Shown piece after piece: positions 6,580 to 12,907 of a DNA stretch of 13,790 bases. This DNA comes from Bacteroidales bacterium UBA2712. GTDB taxonomy: Bacteria; Bacteroidota; Bacteroidia; Bacteroidales; Paludibacteraceae. The DNA lies in assembly GCA_002354055.1 (NCBI GenBank), contig DEKW01000001.1:59776-73565 (forward strand), in the 5' to 3' direction. The notes beneath the pieces were generated by a model. That model ran no database searches, had not been told where the DNA came from, and was given only the letters and a program-made list of their open reading frames with translations. The position numbers and the translations under genes were made by a program. Position 1 is the first letter of the stretch; the number at the start of each line of letters is the position of its first letter.

Positions 6580-7661
6580 CGTTTGTTAGAATGGTGGTTT
6601 TTCTTCTTTTTTTTGTCAAACCGCGTCACATCTCCGTGTCCCGTCTCATATCCGATAGCTGCTTGCACTTCTCTGGAATCCAAGGCTACGGGTTTCTCTC
6701 CGCGTTTGTTCATGGCAATCACCTCGTGTGCACGGGCAGCAGGGATGGTCACTAAGTTGGCGGGTATATGTTGGTCAGTCGAATAGGTAACTGTTCCTGC
6801 CAAGGGGTCAGAAGCGAAGAAGTAGAACGTAGCATCCTGGGTCTCCAGCTCCGCATGGCGGGAAGGCAGAGCCTTCGAAGCATCTTCATAAACCGGAACC
6901 TCGTAGTTGAGACAACATTTGAGTTTAGCGCACATGCCGGCCAGTTTCTGCGGATTCGGGGATATATTCTGCAATCGTGCAGCTCCTGTTCCGACGGAAG
7001 AGAAATTGATAAGCCAGGTAGAGCAACACAGCTCACGACCGCAGGGACCTGTTCCGCCTATACGTCCTGCTTCCTGACGCGCACCGATCTGCTTCATCTC
7101 CACACGGATACGGAAAGTCTCTGCGTACACTTTGATCAGCTGGCGGAAATCCACACGTCCGTCGGCTATGTAGAAGAAGATGGCTTTCGACCCGTCGCCT
7201 TGGTACTCCACATCGCCGATCTTCATCTCCAGACCAAGGGATTTAGCGAGTTGGCGGGCTTTGATCATCGTCTCTTGCTCGCGCGCATGAGCTTGTTTGG
7301 CGCGCTCCAGATCTTCGTCCGTCGCGATACGGATGACCTGACGCACCTCGTAACGGGAGGAGTCGATATTGTTCTTCTTCATCTGCAACTCAACGAGTTT
7401 GCCGGTAAGTACTACTTCGCCAAGGTCATAACCCGGGTTGGCTTCCACCACAACTTTCACGCCCTTCTCCAAAGGAAGATGCGCGGTATTATGGAAATAA
7501 CCCTTACGCGTATTCTTGAACTGTACCTCGATGAGATCGGTCAGTTGGGTATTCTCCGGGAGGTCCGAGAGCCAGTCGCTCACGGGCAACATGTGTGCGG
7601 AATTGCGCTTGGTGGCTCCTGCGCTGAGTTCGTTCGATGTTTGATATTTTTGATTCGCCAT
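6576..7661 (-). CDS. ricT: PSP1 domain protein, RicT/YaaT-like
   Basis: This 361-aa protein carries a PSP1 C-terminal domain. In Bacillus subtilis the homologue RicT (YaaT) joins RicA and RicF in a complex that binds [4Fe-4S] clusters and promotes RNase Y-dependent mRNA processing. The role in Bacteroidota, which may lack the partners, is unknown. The six-cysteine signature is clear: GPCGRELCC (C207, C212, C213) and MCAKLKCC (C244, C249, C250). Upstream is an N-terminal domain with VEANPGYDLGEVVLTGKLV (about 72-90), typical of this family. A helical basic segment lies at about 115-140. The C terminus is Lys- and His-rich (DKKKKKNHHSNK). The gene is 14 nt downstream of holB and overlaps gldH by 4 nt. 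The gene symbol follows the Bacillus homologue. Confidence 0.87.
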   Translation of the reverse strand: MANQKYQTSNELSAGATKRNSAHMLPVSDWLSDLPENTQLTDLIEVQFKNTRKGYFHNTAHLPLEKGVKVVVEANPGYDLGEVVLTGKLVELQMKKNNIDSSRYEVRQVIRIATDEDLERAKQAHAREQETMIKARQLAKSLGLEMKIGDVEYQGDGSKAIFFYIADGRVDFRQLIKVYAETFRIRVEMKQIGARQEAGRIGGTGPCGRELCCSTWLINFSSVGTGAARLQNISPNPQKLAGMCAKLKCCLNYEVPVYEDASKALPSRHAELETQDATFYFFASDPLAGTVTYSTDQHIPANLVTIPAARAHEVIAMNKRGEKPVALDSREVQAAIGYETGHGDVTRFDKKKKKNHHSNKR

Positions 7662-7675
7662 ATATGTATGGATAT

Positions 7676-8839
7676 TTATGGTTTTTTCTTTTTGATAAGG
7701 ATGATCATCTGCAGACAGAGGTCAAAGAAGATCATCTTGGCGTTTCCGTTTTGCTCAATCTGACGCTCCGCCAGGTCGAGTTGGTTCATGATAGCTTCTA
7801 CGTTGCCGTCATGTATAAAAGGCGCGAATTTAACGGAGAAATTGCGCTCTGCTTCCATTTGATAATTCAGGTCAGGTTGCGCAAAATTGCGGATGTAGTT
7901 CTCTCGAACCTGCTGTTGGGCGTACTGCAGAAAATGTTTCTGACGCTCTCGTCCGACTTTGCTGTCCGCCATGTCGAGTGACCACTGGCGCAAGCGTTTG
8001 AGGGATTCGAATTTCTTTACGGGATCGGTGAGCACTCCGACGGTATAGGCGTCTCTGAAAAGAGCGATGAAATCGCGCAGTTCTTGTTGATTTTCGTCGG
8101 ATTCATCGGCTTTTTTGAGTGCCGCCAGATAAGAACCGTTCGCTATGCGGGCGATGTCATTGGCCTTTACGGAGTCCATTCCTTTCTGTATCAAGGCCTC
8201 AGCGATGGTCTCGTTCTCCAGGCGAGGTACGCGGATGGTCTGCACACGGGATTGAATAGTAGCCAATAACTGCTCAGGGTGCTCGGAGACTAAGAGAAAG
8301 ATCGTCTGTACGGGCGGCTCCTCAAGGAGTTTGAGCAGCTTGTTCGCCGTAGTGATATTCATCTTCTCCGGCTGCCAGATGATCATGACCTTATAGCCGT
8401 TTCCGTACGGTTTGAGGGAGAGTTTGCGGAGGATCTCTCCGCTCTCTTTCTCGTAGATCATCGATTGTTTGGTCTCCACGCCGAGCGCTTTATGCCAATC
8501 TTCCAGGTCGAAATAGTGCCGGTTGAGAATGATCTCGCGCCATTGCGGCAGGAAGGCATCACAGGTATCCGCATCGTCGGTCTTCACGATCGGAAAGACA
8601 AAATGCAGATCGGGGTGTTGGAGTTTCTCAAACTGCAGACAAGTCGGGCACACGCCACAACTATCCTCGTCCGTACGATGAGGACAATTGAGGTATTGCG
8701 CGTACGCCAAGGCCAGCTGGAGTTTGCCGATACCGGAGATACCGGAAAAGAGTTGCGCATGAGGGATTCGTCCCTCACGCACAGCCTGACGCAAGTGTTG
8801 CTTGGTCTCCTCTTGTCCTATGATCTCGCGGAAAAGCAT
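7676..8839 (-). CDS. holB: DNA polymerase III delta prime subunit (clamp-loader ATPase family)
   Basis: This 387-aa AAA+ protein fits the delta prime subunit of the replicative clamp loader. The N terminus reads FREIIGQEETKQHLRQAVREGRIPHAQLFSG, followed by a P-loop-like GISGIGKLQLA (33-43) in which the usual Ser/Thr after Lys39 is Leu40. Delta prime does not need to hydrolyse ATP, so this change is compatible with function. A zinc module with four cysteines (C52, C61, C64, C67) follows. NKLLKLLEEPP and the sensor-like SRVQTIRV are also present. SRV in place of the arginine-finger SRC/SRT motif is conservative. The C-terminal part is the helical collar domain. The start overlaps the HIT stop by one base (TAATG). 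Confidence 0.9.
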   Translation of the reverse strand: MLFREIIGQEETKQHLRQAVREGRIPHAQLFSGISGIGKLQLALAYAQYLNCPHRTDEDSCGVCPTCLQFEKLQHPDLHFVFPIVKTDDADTCDAFLPQWREIILNRHYFDLEDWHKALGVETKQSMIYEKESGEILRKLSLKPYGNGYKVMIIWQPEKMNITTANKLLKLLEEPPVQTIFLLVSEHPEQLLATIQSRVQTIRVPRLENETIAEALIQKGMDSVKANDIARIANGSYLAALKKADESDENQQELRDFIALFRDAYTVGVLTDPVKKFESLKRLRQWSLDMADSKVGRERQKHFLQYAQQQVRENYIRNFAQPDLNYQMEAERNFSVKFAPFIHDGNVEAIMNQLDLAERQIEQNGNAKMIFFDLCLQMIILIKKKKP

Positions 8840-9270
8840 TATTTACCTAACTCTTTTTTCAAAGCCTCTACCATCTCTGCATATTCGGCATCAGAGAGAT
8901 AGACCTTACCGGGATTCATCTGGAACGTACCTCCGTAATCCGGACCGTCAACGTATTTCGGCGCCAGATGGAAATGGAGATGGCTCAACTTATCGGAATA
9001 AGCGCCGTAGTTGATTTTCTCGGGTTTGAAGAGTTTCTGCATAGCGCGTGTGACATCTGCGACGTCCGCCATGAAGAGGTTACGCTGCTCGTCATCCAGT
9101 TCGTTGAGGTCGTTCACATGCTTGTCATACGCCACGAGGCAACGACCGTGATACGTCTGCTCTTTAAAAAGGAATGCGCGTGACACACGAAGATGGGCTA
9201 TCTCAATCATGAGATTGTGCAAAGTCTCATTGTTGGTGCAATAGAGACAATCTTTAGGATCGGAATACAT
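8839..9270 (-). CDS. HIT family hydrolase (histidine triad)
   Basis: This 143-aa cytosolic protein belongs to the HIT superfamily of nucleotide hydrolases and transferases, whose members cleave phosphoramidates such as adenosine 5'-monophosphoramidate or dinucleoside polyphosphates. The histidine triad is intact in SHLHFHLAPK (H97, H99, H101). The N terminus has CLYC (C8, C11), the start of a zinc-like site seen in some HIT proteins, with GRCLVAYDKHVNDLNEL as the middle block. The C-terminal extension of about 35 residues, including YGGTFQMNPGKVYLSDAEY, resembles HIT proteins of the Fhit-like or bacterial branch. The exact substrate is not predictable. Its stop overlaps the holB start, and a 14-bp tandem repeat fills the space before its start codon. 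Confidence 0.9.
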   Translation of the reverse strand: MYSDPKDCLYCTNNETLHNLMIEIAHLRVSRAFLFKEQTYHGRCLVAYDKHVNDLNELDDEQRNLFMADVADVTRAMQKLFKPEKINYGAYSDKLSHLHFHLAPKYVDGPDYGGTFQMNPGKVYLSDAEYAEMVEALKKELGK

Positions 9271-9276
9271 ATGTTA

Positions 9277-9318
9277 TTTATGATTTATGGTTTATGATTT
9301 ATGGTTTATGATTTATTT
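9277..9318. repeat. Three tandem 14-bp AT-rich units
   Basis: The unit TTTATGATTTATGG occurs at 9277-9290 and 9291-9304 exactly. A third unit at 9305-9318 differs only in the last two bases (TT for GG). The array fills the space between the plsC stop (9313-9315, inside the last unit) and the HIT start codon at 9270. Simple slippage is a plausible origin. Confidence 0.85.
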
Positions 9319-10053
9319 CTGGCGACCATTGATGACGGCTTCGCGAACGGCTTCGATAGCGGCGTTGGCATCGGGTTTGCCTTCTGCATCTTTGAACTGC
9401 TTGAGATCAATCGCTTCGCCGATATGCATATGTACGGGATGACGGTTGACAAAGGGTTTACCTTTCGGCAAGACCTCAAAGCATCCATCCAGGGAAAGGG
9501 GAATAACCGGTAGACCGAGATCCATGGCAATCTGGAAAGCTCCGCGTTTGAATCGTCCCACTTCGCCGTTGAGCGAACGTGTTCCTTCCGGGAAGATAAC
9601 TGTGCAGACGCCGTTCACCAGTTGTTTCTCCACTTCCTGCAAGCTCTCCATAGCAGCTTTCGCGTTACGACGGTCAATAAAAATATGTCCTGCCGCTTTA
9701 CATCCCGTTCCGACAAAAGGCACCTTGCGCAGCTCCGCTTTCATGAGCCATTTGAAGACCACAGGCAGCCATCCATAGACGAGCCATACATCGAACATCG
9801 ACTGGTGGTTGGCGACAAAGACATAACTCTGTCCGGGTTGAATATGCTCGGTTCCATCGACAGAAACGGGCAAAAACATCAACCAGAAGAACGAGCGGGA
9901 CCAGAACTGCTGCACCTTATGAACGAACTCTGCGTTCTTCCAATGAACGGTACAAACGGTGAAGATCGCCGTGAAGACTGTCAGTACTGCCAGAAGCGGC
10001 CAAGCTACCAAGTACTGGTAAAGGATATAAAAAGGTTTTAAGATATATTTCAT
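9313..10053 (-). CDS. plsC: 1-acyl-sn-glycerol-3-phosphate acyltransferase (PlsC family)
   Basis: This 246-aa membrane-associated enzyme is predicted to acylate lysophosphatidic acid to phosphatidic acid in phospholipid synthesis. Motif I is NHQSMFD (H83, D88), motif II is the GCKAAGHIFIDRRN block (about 117-130), motif III is FPEGTRS (154-160), and the VIPLSLDGC block follows as motif IV. Two N-terminal hydrophobic segments (about 8-35 and 52-64) anchor it. The length is usual for the family. Other acyl acceptors, such as ornithine lipids or lysophospholipids, are used by some homologues, so the exact substrate is inferred. The gene lies between the kinase (63-nt gap) and the HIT gene (42-nt gap). 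Both gaps carry short repeats and no clear promoter or terminator, so read-through is likely. Confidence 0.9.
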   Translation of the reverse strand: MKYILKPFYILYQYLVAWPLLAVLTVFTAIFTVCTVHWKNAEFVHKVQQFWSRSFFWLMFLPVSVDGTEHIQPGQSYVFVANHQSMFDVWLVYGWLPVVFKWLMKAELRKVPFVGTGCKAAGHIFIDRRNAKAAMESLQEVEKQLVNGVCTVIFPEGTRSLNGEVGRFKRGAFQIAMDLGLPVIPLSLDGCFEVLPKGKPFVNRHPVHMHIGEAIDLKQFKDAEGKPDANAAIEAVREAVINGRQK

Positions 10054-10060
10054 ATTATTC

Positions 10061-10113
10061 TTTATTCTTTTAGCAGGCTTGCCTGCGGTCTTTATTCTTT
10101 CAGCGCAGCGGTC
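10061..10113. repeat. Two degenerate tandem units between kinase and plsC
   Basis: Unit 1 (10061-10090) and unit 2 (10091-10113) both begin TTTATTCTTT, continue with TAGC or CAGC, and end GCGGTC. Unit 1 has extra bases in the middle that make an inverted repeat (GCAGGC and GCCTGC around TT). They fill most of the gap upstream of the plsC start at 10053. Confidence 0.55.
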
Positions 10114-10116
10114 TTT

Positions 10117-11121
10117 CTACTCTTTATCGTATTTCTGCATGAATCCGCGGTAGAGAGCGCAAATACGGCGGATCTCTTCCCATTGCTCATCGGGCAGTTT
10201 GGTTCCGACCACTTCTACCACGCGTCCGGCAGCAATAGTTCCGATCTCTGCGCAGCGGCGGATATCAAAACCATCACTCAAAGCGTGGAGGAATCCTCCT
10301 GCAAAATAATCTCCCGCGCCGGTGGAATCGGTACAAGAGGTAGTGATGGCACCGATATGATGCCGTGTACTGCCCTGCTGCACATACGAGCCGTTCTTAC
10401 CGACTTTCACCACGGCGATGTCACATTGCTCGGCAATCATCTGTACGGACTCCTCGGGATTGAGATGGGTATAAGCAAAAGACTCATCTTCGTTGGCAAA
10501 GACGATATCCACATATTGCTTTACCAAGCCTTTGAGAAAAGCGTGGTTCTCGTTGATGACGTTATAGGAAGCCAGGTCGAGGGAGACCATACATCCGGAT
10601 TCTTTCGCCAGACGGATGGATTTCTCGAGCAGGTCGTGGTTCTGAACCAGGTATCCCTCGATATGGAAGATGTCGAAACCGGTGAAGGCATCCTTCTGGA
10701 TATCATCCGCGCAGAGTTCCGCCGCAGCTCCGAGGTACGTAGCAAACGTGCGCTCGCCATCCGGCGTGACAAGAACGATGGAGAAGCCGGACATCGAGTT
10801 CTGCGAGAGCAGCAGAATGGGTTTGACGCCGTTCTTGATCATGTCCTCGCGGTAGAAATCGCCCACTTCGTCGTTTCCGATCTTGCCGATAAAGGCTGCT
10901 TTTCCTCCGAGAGAGGCGATACAGTTAATCGTGTTGGAGGCAGAACCGCCGGCTACCATGCGCTTGCGCACGGAGAGAAAGCGGTATTGAATCTGCTCCG
11001 CCTGCTCGCGCGAGATCAGGTTCATACTTCCTTTCGGGAAACCAAGTTCACGCAAATCATCCTCGCTGACCTGCAAGAGGATGTCGGTTAATGCGTTTCC
11101 TAAACCAAGAATTTTTTTCAT
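10117..11121 (-). CDS. PfkB-family carbohydrate/nucleoside kinase
   Basis: This 334-aa protein is a ribokinase-fold (PfkB) kinase. The N terminus MKKILGLGNALTDIL and the GGSASNTINCIASLGG block (about 58-73) match the adenosine kinase-like branch. KIGNDEVGDFY (80-90) is the first PfkB signature region. DSTGAGDYFAGGFL (265-278) is the second signature, with the anion hole and catalytic Asp271. Adenosine or a related nucleoside or sugar is a plausible substrate, but substrate cannot be fixed from motifs. The start is taken at ATG 11121; the frame is open 37 codons further, but that extension would cover the spacer and run into the opposing tRNA promoter. I could not find a clean promoter for this gene in the - strand DNA upstream. 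It is the first gene of the minus-strand cluster. Confidence 0.88.
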   Translation of the reverse strand: MKKILGLGNALTDILLQVSEDDLRELGFPKGSMNLISREQAEQIQYRFLSVRKRMVAGGSASNTINCIASLGGKAAFIGKIGNDEVGDFYREDMIKNGVKPILLLSQNSMSGFSIVLVTPDGERTFATYLGAAAELCADDIQKDAFTGFDIFHIEGYLVQNHDLLEKSIRLAKESGCMVSLDLASYNVINENHAFLKGLVKQYVDIVFANEDESFAYTHLNPEESVQMIAEQCDIAVVKVGKNGSYVQQGSTRHHIGAITTSCTDSTGAGDYFAGGFLHALSDGFDIRRCAEIGTIAAGRVVEVVGTKLPDEQWEEIRRICALYRGFMQKYDKE

Positions 11122-11197
11122 TTTTATGTATTTTTTGCCCTTAAATAGGTCGATTTTCAAAAAAGTGTACCCAAAATGACATTTTTTTGCCAAAAAA

Positions 11198-11229
11198 TTT
11201 GCACATGTCAGAAAAAAGCAGTACTTTTG
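11198..11229 (+). promoter_or_regulatory. Promoter of tRNA-Asn
   Basis: TTTG (11198-11201), a 20-nt spacer and TACTTTTG (11222-11229) form a perfect Bacteroidota promoter. The -7 box lies 22 nt before the mature tRNA 5' end, leaving a short precursor leader. Confidence 0.85.
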
Positions 11230-11251
11230 CACCCGCTTTCGAAAAAAGCAT

Positions 11252-11325
11252 GCTTCCTTAGCTCAGTCGGTTAGAGCATCTGACTGTTAATCAGGGGGTC
11301 CTAGGTTCAAGTCCTAGAGGGAGCG
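11252..11325 (+). tRNA. tRNA-Asn (anticodon GTT)
   Basis: The 74-nt cloverleaf is complete. The acceptor stem is GCTTCCT with AGGGAGC (one T-G pair), and G is the discriminator at 11325. The D arm is GCTCAGTCGGTTAGAGC. The anticodon arm TCTGA-CTGTTAA-TCAGG places GTT at positions 34-36, which reads AAC and AAU. The T arm is CTAGG-TTCAAGT-CCTAG. The 3' CCA is not encoded, so it must be added after transcription. As an ANN-decoding tRNA it is itself a substrate for the t6A pathway that starts with the tsaC-type gene at 242. Confidence 0.96.
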
Positions 11326-11327
11326 CA

Positions 11328-11363
11328 AAAGCATCTACGCAAGTCGTGGGTGCTTTCTTTTTT
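11328..11363 (+). terminator. Intrinsic terminator of tRNA-Asn
   Basis: AAAGCATCTACG (11328-11339) pairs over 12 bp, including two G-T pairs, with CGTGGGTGCTTT (11345-11356) around the loop CAAGT. CTTTTTT follows (11357-11363). It begins 3 nt after the tRNA discriminator base, so the tRNA is a single-gene unit. Confidence 0.9.
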
Positions 11364-11417
11364 GCGCTTTCCGCGCGCCTTCGCGCACGACATCCATTCC
11401 TCACCTAAAAAACGCCG

Positions 11418-11449
11418 CAAAGGTACAAAAAATTTTGCATATATGCAAA
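11418..11449 (-). promoter_or_regulatory. Orphan consensus promoter beyond the 3' end of the GNAT gene
   Basis: Read on the - strand, TTTG (11449-11446), a 20-nt spacer and TACCTTTG (11425-11418) make a perfect promoter. It lies downstream of the GNAT stop codon and points at the tRNA terminator. No recognisable gene follows. The only small frame is a 20-codon ATG ORF (11397-11335, basic product MDVVREGARKAQKRKHPRLA), preceded by an AGGTGAGGA sequence. The promoter resembles the GNAT promoter at 12241-12272 in sequence around the core. The rest of 11364-11467 contains a GC-rich inverted repeat near 11371-11388 and nothing else that I can name. Confidence 0.65.
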
Positions 11450-11467
11450 TTTTATGTATAAAATAAT

Positions 11468-12214
11468 CTAATCGAGTGTCATTTCCATGAGGACGTGGGG
11501 CAATTCGGCTTCGGAAAAGACATCTCCGACGGTACGAAAACCGAGATGCTCATAGAACGGCTCAGCTTGTATTTGGGCATGGAGGCGGAGCTTATGCGCC
11601 TTGCGGGCACGTGCTTCTTCGACGATACGGGTCATGAGGTATTTGGCAAAACCCTGTCCGCGCTCGATGGTCAACATACGGCCGATGGTATAGACTCCTT
11701 TTCCCTTAGCGGGGAACATGCGCGCATAAGCGAGCACGAGACCCTGGCGGCGAAGCGAGAAATGGGTAGCGAGGTAGTCGATGTTATCCTCATCCACATA
11801 GTGGATGTGTTGCTCGCCGACAAAGACGGTAAAACGCGCTTTGAGGATCTCGTAGAGCTCTTTGGTCGTGAGGTCGGAGAACTGCTTCGCCTGAAAACGA
11901 ATACCTTTCGGAAGAGTGAGCGGCAGACGTGCCTTGCGTCTCTTGGCGGCAGGCGATTGCTCTACCTGATTGCCGATGACGGCATAAAGGTATTTACGGA
12001 CGGTCTCGAAACGTCTGGGATCTTCCTTCATCTTCGCTTCCCACTCCGCTACCTGCTTTGGGTCGGCCATAATCGTATTCACAATCGCGCAGACCTTGCC
12101 GAAATTGGAACGATGGAGCTTCTGGGCTTTGGAAGAAACACGATTCACTCCTTTGCTTTTTTTGTTCGTTTTGCCGTGGACTTGTGCAGCGTCCGGATTG
12201 TCAACTTTTGCCAT
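11468..12214 (-). CDS. GNAT acetyltransferase, ElaA-like, with basic N-terminal domain
   Basis: This 248-aa protein has two parts. Residues of about 105-248 form a GNAT domain of the ElaA type: YEILKARFTVFVGEQHIHYVDEDNID, then LAYARMFPAKGKGVYTIGRMLTIERGQGFAKYLM with the acetyl-CoA-binding R-G-Q-G-F-A loop (185-190), and the C-terminal AEPFYEHLGFRTVGDVFSEAELPHVLMEM. Residues 1-100 are strongly basic (KTNKKSKGVNRVSSKAQK, KRRKARL) and include a helical ADPKQVAEWEAKMKEDPRRFETVRKYL block that I do not recognise; it may bind nucleic acid. ElaA proteins are normally about 150 aa, so this is an extended form. The start at 12214 sits 27 nt behind a consensus promoter. The open frame reaching 12526 contains that promoter and is rejected. 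Confidence 0.85.
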   Translation of the reverse strand: MAKVDNPDAAQVHGKTNKKSKGVNRVSSKAQKLHRSNFGKVCAIVNTIMADPKQVAEWEAKMKEDPRRFETVRKYLYAVIGNQVEQSPAAKRRKARLPLTLPKGIRFQAKQFSDLTTKELYEILKARFTVFVGEQHIHYVDEDNIDYLATHFSLRRQGLVLAYARMFPAKGKGVYTIGRMLTIERGQGFAKYLMTRIVEEARARKAHKLRLHAQIQAEPFYEHLGFRTVGDVFSEAELPHVLMEMTLD

Positions 12215-12240
12215 AATTCTTAACACCTCAAAATACGGCG

Positions 12241-12272
12241 CAAAGGTACAATAATTTTTTGAAATATGCAAA
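12241..12272 (-). promoter_or_regulatory. Promoter of the GNAT gene
   Basis: On the - strand, TTTG (12272-12269), a 20-nt spacer and TACCTTTG (12248-12241) give a perfect promoter, with a leader of roughly 20 nt ending TTAAGAATT before the ATG at 12214. It is divergent from the msrA promoter. Confidence 0.85.
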
Positions 12273-12320
12273 TTTTGAGCATCGTGAAATGTAAAAAAAT
12301 AATAAAAATGAACGTGCGCG

Positions 12321-12352
12321 CTTGCGTATTTGGATTTTTTGTAGTAATTTTG
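12321..12352 (+). promoter_or_regulatory. Promoter of msrA-bcp
   Basis: CTTG (12321-12324), a 20-nt spacer and TAATTTTG (12345-12352) match the promoter form with one change in the -33 box. The ATG of msrA is 23 nt beyond the -7 box. No operator-like inverted repeat for a peroxide regulator is obvious. Confidence 0.78.
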
Positions 12353-12375
12353 TGCGCAGAAACGAATTAAAAAAG

Positions 12376-12888
12376 ATGCAAGTGATTTATTTTGCGGGAG
12401 GATGTTTCTGGGGAACCGAACATTTCTTCCAACAGGTTCAGGGTGTAGTGCGGACGGAGACAGGTTTCGCGAACGGCAGAGAGGATCTGCCGGAACCGAC
12501 GTATGAGCAAGTTTATACGGATTCAACGGGGTTTGCGGAGACGGTAAAGGTGGAGTTTGACGAGACGAAAGTGTCGTTGGAGTTCTTGGTCCGGATGTTC
12601 TTCCGGGCGATAGATCCGCTGTCTTTGAATCAGCAAGGTCACGATGTCGGGACGCGATACCGGACAGGGGTTTACTATGTCTCTGAGGAGCAGAAGAAGG
12701 TGATTGAGGCGGTTTTTGCGGAGGAACAAAAGAAATACAAGGAAGAGATGAAGGTGGAATTATTGCCGCTGAAGAACTACTGGCCGGCGGATGAGTACCA
12801 CCAGAAGTATTTGGACAAACATCCGGACGGGTATTGCCACCTGCCGATGGAGCTTTTCCGATGGGCGAAAGAGCAAAGGATGAGTTAA
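12376..12888 (+). CDS. msrA: Peptide-methionine (S)-S-oxide reductase
   Basis: This 170-aa enzyme reduces the S epimer of methionine sulfoxide, free or in proteins, using thioredoxin. The active-site GGCFWG is at the N terminus with the nucleophilic Cys10. FRAIDPLSLNQQGHDVGTRYRTGVYY contains the substrate-binding Asp/Asn and the RTG stretch. KNYWPADEYHQKYLDKHP leads into a C-terminal Cys (about C154 in GYCHLP) that can serve as a resolving residue. It is a single-domain MsrA without an MsrB fusion. There is no signal peptide, so it acts in the cytosol. The start at 12376 follows the promoter; an 18-codon upstream extension would begin inside the promoter. The gene is followed after 19 nt by bcp, forming an oxidative-stress pair. 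Confidence 0.95.
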   Translation: MQVIYFAGGCFWGTEHFFQQVQGVVRTETGFANGREDLPEPTYEQVYTDSTGFAETVKVEFDETKVSLEFLVRMFFRAIDPLSLNQQGHDVGTRYRTGVYYVSEEQKKVIEAVFAEEQKKYKEEMKVELLPLKNYWPADEYHQKYLDKHPDGYCHLPMELFRWAKEQRMS

Positions 12889-12907
12889 TTTTTAGAAAAA
12901 AATCTAT

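Noticed and set aside
6768..7763. A long + strand open frame opposite ricT (331 codons)
   Set aside because: It is a shadow of the convincing ricT frame. The translation shows no family motif, and the opposite strand carries the intact six-Cys PSP1 domain.
7676..8839. HolB as a broken gene because the P-loop Thr/Ser is replaced by Leu40
   Set aside because: The delta prime subunit does not depend on ATP hydrolysis, and degenerate P-loops are normal in this subunit. The zinc cysteines and full length are intact.
9277..9318. The 14-bp tandem repeats as a CRISPR array
   Set aside because: Units are adjacent without spacers and far too short. No cas gene is in the window.
10183..11091. A long + strand open frame opposite the PfkB kinase (302 codons)
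   Set aside because: It is a shadow of the kinase frame, without recognisable domains. The similar frame opposite GNAT (11495-12223) is rejected for the same reason.
12215..12526. A 104-codon N-terminal extension of the GNAT gene
   Set aside because: It contains the GNAT promoter and overlaps msrA and its promoter on the other strand. Composition is unlike the rest of the protein.
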